From Anaeramoeba flamelloides (Eukaryota; Metamonada; Anaeramoebidae), in NCBI GenBank assembly GCA_027625915.1, contig JANTQA010000042.1:4910001-4974000 (forward strand): a stretch of DNA of 64,000 nt, given 5' to 3'. Below, piece after piece: positions 57,314-64,000 of the stretch (within the stretch, counting starts at the first letter, position 1; each line of letters starts with the position of its first letter). A program made the position numbers and the translations under genes. The notes below the pieces were generated by a model. The model saw only the letters and a list, made by a program, of their open reading frames with translations, was not told the origin of the DNA and made no database searches.

Positions 57314-59000
57314 TTATAAAACAATTAGTTTCTCATCTGCATATAAATCAAACCATTGTAAAGGAGAAATCTTCCCTTTACAAAAGTTTCTTAGTGTATT
57401 ATAAATTTCCTCATTTTCCCATTTTTTTTCAAAATCGAAAATTATTTTGGTCAGTTTTTCTTTCAATTTTGACTCAAACCCTAAATTGTACCTGTCTTCC
57501 TGTATCAGTGTTACAATAAAACACGGGGTGTCACCAGGTACATTTAGAATATTTTTCTTGATCCTGATCTTGTTTTTCCCTTTTGATAGCCGATATGGAC
57601 CCGATTGCCGGTATCCTGCTGCAATGTCAAACAATCTAGATTTGCACTCAACAAGCGCAATCACCTTCTCCTCCAGCCAGTCTGTAATAACAAAATCAAT
57701 TTCCCCATCAACATTATTCCAATATACATTTGAAAACACCCTGTATTGATCTTGTTTCAAGTTTAATCGTTTGATAACAATCGGGATTGCTAATGTTTCG
57801 GATTGCTTTTCAAAATCATCGCCAATAATTTTTGATTCATTCCCTAATGTATAATCAACATGAACCCATTTTTCAAAGTAGTGCTTTAATTTGTTGTTCA
57901 CTGTTTTCCAATTTACATAATCTTTATCGTTCTTTAAATTCTCTTTTATTTGCCCTAAAGATTTTTTTTTCTCTCCCAATTGTTTTTTTCTTTCATCAAG
58001 GATTTGGCAAATCCTTTGATTAATTTCCTTTTCGTATTTCCTGAGCGACAATCTTTCTTTTTCTTTTTCAATTTCTTTTTCTTTTTTTATTTTTTCTTCA
58101 TTTTCTTTTTCATTTTCTTTTTCATTTTCTTTTTCTTTTTCATTTTCATTTTCTTTTTGGTTACTTTCTTTAATTTCTTCTATTTCCTTTTCTTTTTCTT
58201 TTTCCTGATCATTTTCATTATCCTTTTTCTTTTCCTTTTCCTTTTCTTGACTCATAACCTTTTCCTTTTCAATTCGTTTTTTTTTTTCGATATTTTCTTT
58301 TTCCCTAGACTTTCTTTTTTCCTTCTTTTTCTTTTTGTTTTTTCTTTTTCATTTTTTTTTCTTTTTCATTTTCAATTTCAAATTGGCTTTCTTTAATTTC
58401 TATTTCAGTGTCCTTTTCGTTTTCTTTTGAGTTTTTATTTTTGCTGACATATAGTTTGTCCTGATCAAAAAGATTTAAACAATCTAATTTGTTTTGGGTT
58501 TCGTTTTCAGTGTTTTTATCCGTGAGTGATCTTTGCAAAGATTTCTTTTGTTTTTCTAATTTTTTCAAAATACCAGCCACCATCCCTTTTTTAATTTTTT
58601 CTCTTTGTTTTGATCCTTGTGTTTCTAAACCTTGAATAAATTCCGTTGCTTTGTTGATGATATGTTTTAATAGGATGTAATTGTCATATTCTTTTCCTTT
58701 TTTCATCAACCCAAAGCGATAGTAAATATAGTCGATGGGATCTCCAACATCACAACCACACAATGAAAGTGGATACTGAAATTCCTTCTCCTTTTGTTTA
58801 AATTCCTTCTGAATTTCTCGTTTGAGGATCCCCCTCTCTCCTTCGTCTTTTTCAAAAAGATCCTTTACAAACCTGATGAATTTTGGAAAATCCTCCTTTG
58901 GTTCTTTATCATAAAGCCCTGGTTGTGGAAAGGAAACTAAAATTTTTCTTGCTTTGGATAAGAGTTTCGGTTGGTTTTTTGTGATTTCATTTAGATCCAT
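57314..59000 (-). CDS. PD-(D/E)XK nuclease-like protein in two frames
   Basis: The first frame starts ATG 59000 and ends TAG 58305 (231 codons: MDLNEITKNQPKLLSKARKI...YPLSLCGCDVGDPIDYIYYR, then Lys/Glu-rich). A second frame, +1 relative to it, runs to TAA at 57314. The second is already open upstream of its first ATG (58255) with the same Lys/Glu bias, so one gene split by a shift in the Lys/Glu linker is the simplest reading; a +1 step at GTC-T-AGG would join them. The C-terminal half has a PD-(D/E)XK core, numbering from 58255: GDDFEKQ helix (145-151), GEIDF with Asp187, ALVECK with Glu203 and Lys205, and AAGYRQ with Gln217. This fold cuts or processes nucleic acids using a divalent metal. 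The N-terminal half is not recognised. Total about 560 residues. Confidence 0.75.
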
Positions 59001-60797
59001 TAAACAATAGTGGAAAAAAATATTAAATGGACTGAGATTGTTTGTGAAAGTTTGGTAAAAATGAAAAAGTTGTAATTTATGTTTTTTAAATCAAAATTTG
59101 GAATTTTTTTTGGTATTCTTGTGACTGAGTCACTCTAAAAAAATTGATAAATAAAGACTTGGCTGGATTTTAGGTTATAAACAAGAACCAAGTACAACCT
59201 TAGTCATCTGTATTTAAGAGAAATACTATTAAAGCATTTGAATTAGGATTGGAAAAAAATTTTCACTTTTGTTTTCCTATTTTTCTTTTACAACCCTCGT
59301 TTTGAACAAATTGTTTTTAATTTTGTTGTCTTTGAGTGTTTCTTTTTTATTCGGGTGACGGTATTCTCAGAGGTGACATAGAAACTTAAAAGAAATGATA
59401 TTTCAGAATTGAAAACCGAATTTTAACAGGTAAGCGAAATCTAAATAGGATATAATTTCACCCTCAAAGTTTTTTCAATTCGAAAAGGTTCCTATTCGTT
59501 TACTGGTATTTAAATTATAAATGGGGGGGGGGCTGTATTTTCAATTTCCTTATTCATACAAAGACGGCACTACAAATTACAACCTACTTTGTTGAGAATT
59601 CTATTTATAAAAGAAAAAATCTTGAAAAGAAAGTGATTTTTTTTCCCATTTATAATTCAAATACCAATAGGGTTAAAAGTTTGCTCAAAGTTTTCAATGT
59701 GACAATAAAATATTAAAAAAAACAATAAATAGAGATCCAAAATTTCAATCTATTTCTTTGAAATTTGAAGTTCAAGAATAAGTAAAGGGAAGTGAAAAAT
59801 TTTCCCTTTTCAAATTCAAATATCATTTTCTGGAATATAATCTAATTGTTAAATCAAAAGCCAACAAATTGAATATTTTACGAACAAAGATATTAATTGA
59901 AAATACATTTCCTTTTTTTTTAAGAAAATAGTATTTCGAAATATAAAAAAAATTACATCTCAATAAAAAACTTTTATTGATTTTTTTTTTTTTAATTATA
60001 GAAGAAGTGTTAATTACTCTCTAGTTACTCTTGGTCTTAAATTTCTTTATGAAATTTTAATAACAAAATCATACTGATTAATTCCAATAAATTTCAAAAA
60101 ATTTTTAGTTCAATTTTCATTTGAACAAATCTATGAACTGTTTCTTATCAAACATTATCTGACCAAGAGTATTTTGAAGAACGTCTAAATTCACAGAGTT
60201 TCTGAACATTTGACTTCATAAAATACCATATCCAAAGTTTGATCATAAAAATTTCAAAAAGGAAAATCAAGTAAAAATTTCCAAAAATAAATTTCAATTT
60301 ATCAGTATTTTTCAAGATAATTAATTAATGAAAATAATTTTAGACTGTATTGATTTAAAAAAAATTCATTAAGATTTATTTCAACACTTTTTGTGATTAA
60401 TAAAAATTAGATCTCAAAGTTTTCCAAAATTACTCAAATGGAAAAAAAAGATAAATCAAATCATTTAGTCAATACTTTTAAATCTATTTTATAGACACTT
60501 TTCAAACTCGCCTTTGGAATCTTTTATTTGAATAAGTGTAGTCTTTGTAACTGGTTACAAAAACTTTTGATTTTTTTAAAACGATTAAATCGTAAAAATA
60601 TTGGATTATTTTTTCAAAATAAAAATATTAATCATAAGATAATATATTGACTCTATATCATTCTATTCTTATACACACAATACCGTTACATTTTTAAAAC
60701 AATGAATATTCCATTATAATTTTGTTCTTAAAGTATTTTTCCACTAAATTAAAATCATTTTTTTATTTTTATACAAAAAAAACTTACTTTAACAAAA
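59001..60797. other. Spacer between nuclease-like gene and H2B
   Basis: Divergent promoters should lie here (minus-strand gene from 59000, plus-strand H2B from 60798). A G10 tract is at about 59523-59532. Two weakly related segments (59565-59670, 59745-59830) share ACAAATTACAA / TTTCCCATTT-type motifs with 48600-48710. No TATA or CCAAT element can be singled out in such AT-rich DNA. Confidence 0.35.
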
Positions 60798-61142
60798 ATG
60801 TCCAAAAAAACAGTTAACAAGGAAGATGAAACCAAAAAAAGAAAAAGAAGAGTAGAAACATACTCAACATATGTCTACAAGGTCTTAAAACAAGTCCATC
60901 CAGAAATTGGTATCTCCAACAAAGCAATGAGGATCATGAACTCATTTGTCATGGACGTCTTTGAAAGACTTGCAATGGAAGCCTCTAACTTGGCCAGATT
61001 CAACAAAAGAGGAACAATCACCTCCAGGGAAGTCCAATCTGCAACACGATTGTTATTACCAGGTGAACTTGCTAGACATGCTGTTTCTGAAGGAACAAAG
61101 GCTGTAACAAAATACTCAAACGCTACACATAAAGATGATTAA
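60798..61142 (+). CDS. Histone H2B
   Basis: Intronless, 114 residues, ATG 60798 to TAA 61142. A short basic tail ([18 protein letters not shown]) precedes a complete H2B fold: [87 protein letters not shown]. All diagnostic H2B blocks are present, including the [21 protein letters not shown] box. The ubiquitin-site Lys region is conserved. It should pair with H2A in the nucleosome. The tail is shorter than in animals. Codons are less AT-biased than the flanks. No neighbouring H2A is seen. An unusual perfect hairpin spans the stop codon. Confidence 0.98.
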   Translation: MSKKTVNKEDETKKRKRRVETYSTYVYKVLKQVHPEIGISNKAMRIMNSFVMDVFERLAMEASNLARFNKRGTITSREVQSATRLLLPGELARHAVSEGTKAVTKYSNATHKDD

Positions 61143-61150
61143 ATCATCTT
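61132..61150 (+). promoter_or_regulatory. Perfect hairpin over the H2B stop codon
   Basis: AAGATGATT, one A, then AATCATCTT: a 9-bp perfect inverted repeat with a one-base centre covering the last two Asp codons and TAA. As RNA it would fold with a small loop. It is not the animal histone stem-loop (6 bp, 4-nt loop, GGCYCUU core). It may be chance or a 3'-end/stability signal. Confidence 0.35.
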
Positions 61151-61216
61151 GATTTTCAATCACTTTTTATTAATCTCTAATAATTTATCAATAAAACCTT
61201 TTTTAACTTTAAATAT

Positions 61217-61258
61217 GTTTTTGAATTGTTGTTTTTGAATTGTTGTTTTTGAATTGTT
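61217..61258 (+). repeat. Three tandem copies of a 14-bp unit
   Basis: GTTTTTGAATTGTT repeated three times exactly, starting 75 bp after the H2B stop. Confidence 0.9.
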
Positions 61259-61459
61259 GCTTTTGTTGTTTGTTTTGTTTAACTAAGAACTATTTTCGGG
61301 TGAAAAAAGTGAAATTATGTAACATTATTTGAATTTTAACTCTGTAAAAATTCTCACTTATTTTCCAGATTTTGCATTGATAAATTCAGATCCCAAACAA
61401 GTTGATGGAATTTGTGGCTCTCAATTCAAAAAGGAAATGAAAAATTTTTCCCATTTCTA

Positions 61460-61675
61460 AACTCCATTTCTAAATCATTGGCAAATTAAAAATCAAATTT
61501 TGAAATTAAATATTTTTATGAATTGAAGTTATCTATTATAATATAAAAAAATATTAATTTTAATATTCAGTTCGATACTCTTGAGATATTTATTTTTTGT
61601 CTAAAAATAAAATGAAAAAAGGTAAAAAAAAAGTAAAAAAAAATTTGGGTCATTTATTATGAAATTTTGTTTATT
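61460..61675 (+). repeat. Dispersed repeat G, copy 2
   Basis: Direct match to 31530-31750 (GAATTGAAGTTATCTATTAT, TTCGATACTCTTGAGATAT, TTTGTCTAAAAATA, TGGGTCATTTATTATG). Confidence 0.65.
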
Positions 61676-63514
61676 TCAAACACCAGTATAAAAACACTCT
61701 TGAAAGAGATCTCTAATCTCAGTTAAATTTACACATTAAGAATTCCGTTTACAAAAAAAAGGGAAATATGTACCAATTGCAACATTTTTTTCAATATTGT
61801 TCCCTTCTTAGTATACCCAACCAAACTTTGATTTTAAAATTTTATTGTGTCTATTTCAAATCTTAAAGACAAAATCCCCCCCCCCCAATTATGTTCCAAA
61901 TATTGTTTTTAGTTGCTTCTATAAGTTTGAAAATTTTTAGCAATTGAATTTATCCTCGAAAATTCCTTAAATCTAAAGTATTTTTTTACATTTTTTATTT
62001 CCAAAAAGATAGATTTTGACAATTTTTTTTATATTTTGATTGTAAGTTTGAAACATGTAATTTTTTTGTCCAATTTCTTCAAAATAAAAATTCTTTTTAC
62101 CAAGTGGAAATAAAATAAAACAAAACAATAACTAAACACTCTCCAAGTTCGAAAATTAGTCCTAGAAGTAAAAAATTATTTTTTTTTAACCTTTTTATAA
62201 GCATAGAAATATTTTTAAGATTATCTTTTAACAGGTGAATGTCTAAAAATTAAATACGTTATTAATGAAATACAAGCCATGTGATCCTATATAATCTTAA
62301 TATCGCACCTCTCCTTATATTTAAATAGCATCATAACTTTATATAATAAATTAAAAACAATTTCTGCTTTTAGGAAAAATTCCACGAATTTTTGAACAAA
62401 TGTGAATTTTGAGTCAAATTTAAAGAGGGTAGTACCAATCTAAAGACCAGAGTATAAGGAAAACATACTTTTTAAATTTGTCTTGAAATATAAATGGGTT
62501 GAAAAAAATTTGAGTTTTTTCAAAATTAAAATGAAATATTTTGACAAATTATGTATTAGATTTTTTCATATCTGGAAATACAACGAAATTCACCGTGGGG
62601 GAACAAAAAATAATAATAAAATAAACAACCTTTATGTTTTTAGGTTAATAATTATTGTCAAAATCTTTAACTCGTTAAATTGGAAAAATAGTTACTTTCT
62701 TATAATTTTATACGTAAATTGTTAAAATGTTTATAATACTTATTATTTAGTTTTTCAATACAGATCTAGAAAAAGTAATTAAAGAAAAAATCCAAAAATA
62801 ACAATTTTAAATTATATTTAAGCATAAAATAGCCAAATGTATGAATCGGTATTTACATTTAAATGTTTGTGGTGTGTTTTTTCATATGATCTTCCCTTTT
62901 TTATTCAGTTGAAACTGTAGAAATAAAAATATCAAGGAAAAAATAAATAAATAGCCAATATTAAGATTCCTCAAAAATTGTTTATTTTTGTCATTTTTTT
63001 TAGTTTAGCTTTCAAAAAAAATAACATAATAAAAATAATTATGGGGGGTGGCTAGGGTCAAAGTATTATTGGAAAATGGATTTTCTATTTTGAGATCCAG
63101 GAGAGCTATTAAATTTGAAAATTTATAGCATTTCAAATTTTTCTCAATCAGATCCTTAAAATGTAATTTGATAAATAAAATTACAACCACCCCATTTTCG
63201 TTCATACCCCGTTTTTTTCAAGTTTTTTATTGGGGAAGGGAAAATTATTAGCTTTGGTGGAAAGATAGCTGGTGTTTCGGTGGAAACATTATCAACCTAT
63301 ACAGCTTGATCGAATTAGTCAAAATGACCAATTCCTAAAATTTTTCGAAATTCTAAACTTCTGGATCTCAAGAGATAAAGAGGATAATTTATTGATGAAT
63401 TAATCCTATTATGCCCCACAAGAGTTTATTTTATATTTTCATGAATAAAGATTGGATGCCTAAATTCGAATTTATTGGTTAAATTTTTTTTTCTAACCAG
63501 TCTAACTATTGGAG
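61676..63514. other. AT-rich spacer with C11 tract
   Basis: No supported gene. A run of 11 C lies at about 61876-61886. Frames at 62483-62725 (plus) and 63005-63205 (minus) are not recognised. About 62870-62960 resembles the tail of segment F. Confidence 0.4.
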
Positions 63515-63928
63515 TTAGTTACGTATAACCAGACTCTTATAGGTTTGCACCTTTTGTCTTCCATCTAATACTTTTAACTGTATTTTTTTTTGACTTCGGA
63601 TCCGTTTTCTAATTTTATGAACTGTGAATATTACTTCCAGAACAAACATCTTATTTTTTGACTTATCAAAATGTTGAGTGATGAGATTTTGTTCAAATTT
63701 AAAATTTGTGTTTTTTTCAGTTTGGTTGGTAAAACCATTTTCTGCCATCAAATTATAACTTTTAAATGAAAATGTTTGGAAGTTAAAAATCCCTTGGTAA
63801 AATATCACTTTTCTCTTCATTTTAAAAAGATTGTGGGGTTTGGTATAATTGCCGTGATATTCTTGGCAATATGGGACAATATCCTTTTTATAAGAAGAAA
63901 AAAAAATGAAATTCAATTTTTCCTTGTT
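63515..63928 (-). CDS. Terminal exon of unrecognised protein
   Basis: An AATAG acceptor at 63929 opens a 137-codon frame, in phase 0, to TAA at 63515. It encodes a non-repetitive basic peptide: KKDIVPYCQEYHGNYTKPHN, VIFYQGIFNFQTFSFKSYNL, FDKSKNKMFVLEVIFTVHKI, LKVLDGRQKVQTYKSLVIRN. Length and residue mix exceed what random AT-rich DNA usually gives. There is no ATG near the start, so upstream exons probably lie beyond the window edge. Family not recognised. Confidence 0.45.
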   Translation of the reverse strand, partial: NKEKLNFIFFSSYKKDIVPYCQEYHGNYTKPHNLFKMKRKVIFYQGIFNFQTFSFKSYNLMAENGFTNQTEKNTNFKFEQNLITQHFDKSKNKMFVLEVIFTVHKIRKRIRSQKKIQLKVLDGRQKVQTYKSLVIRN

Positions 63929-64000
63929 CTATTGAATGTCCATTCGAGTTTTTGATCTTTTCAAATCTGTATTCTTATTTTTCTTTTCAAAATCTAAAAA

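Noticed and set aside
57172-57519. Cys/Val-rich plus-strand frame
   Set aside because: Translated GT microsatellite and antisense of the nuclease-like gene.
57980-58396. Phe-rich plus-strand frame of 138 codons
   Set aside because: Antisense of the Lys/Glu linker; it mimics membrane segments only because of T-rich codons.

Overview
The window is a very AT-rich stretch of a eukaryotic nuclear genome (about a quarter G+C or less by eye, with long A and T tracts). It has short GT-AG introns, intron-less or intron-poor genes, and wide non-coding spaces filled with small inverted-repeat DNA elements. The gene set is an intronless histone H2B, a LisH/RasGEF protein, a SERBP1/Stm1-type RGG protein, an R2R3 Myb, a CAP-Gly protein, an armadillo-repeat protein and Lys/Glu-rich proteins. 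This fits a free-living amoeboid protist. Anaeramoeba- or Dictyostelium-like lineages come to mind, but the assignment is inference. No rRNA, tRNA, CRISPR or retroelement was recognised.

Layout. 1-2.3 kb holds two TIR elements. 2.3-7.7 kb (minus) is one SERBP1/Stm1-like gene whose last intron is about 4 kb and carries a 1.5 kb inverted-repeat element. 9.5-10.9 kb (minus) is an armadillo gene interrupted by one in-frame TAG. 11-21 kb is mostly repeats with a few orphan exon-like patches. 21.0-22.2 kb (plus) is an R2R3 Myb gene that needs a +1 shift at AAA-TGA. 22-29 kb contains a nest of three MITEs. 29.2-29.5 kb (minus) is a small Gag1-clamp-like protein. 30-36 kb is repeats, including a 0.9 kb inverted-repeat element with an exon-like core. 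36.5-38.6 kb (minus) is the RasGEF. 43.1-45.1 kb (minus) is a coiled-coil gene. 46.1-46.5 kb is a small two-exon candidate with an in-frame TAG. 49-49.7 kb (minus) is the CAP-Gly gene. 53.4-54.2 kb has orphan minus-strand exons beside a 0.5 kb duplicated repeat. 57.3-59.0 kb (minus) is a PD-(D/E)XK nuclease-like protein split into two frames. 60.8-61.1 kb (plus) is H2B. 63.5-63.9 kb (minus) is a terminal exon of an unrecognised gene.

The genes do not form an operon-like or pathway unit. The most interesting signal is that three otherwise convincing genes each need a recoding step: one TAG and two +1 shifts, one of them at AAA-TGA. Two small spliced candidates also contain TAG in frame. This could mean TAG is sometimes read as sense and frameshifting is used, or that pseudogenes or assembly errors are common. 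The sequence alone cannot decide. Gene models below were spliced by hand. Where both exon ends and reading phase agree I say so; where only one exon is seen I mark it as weak.
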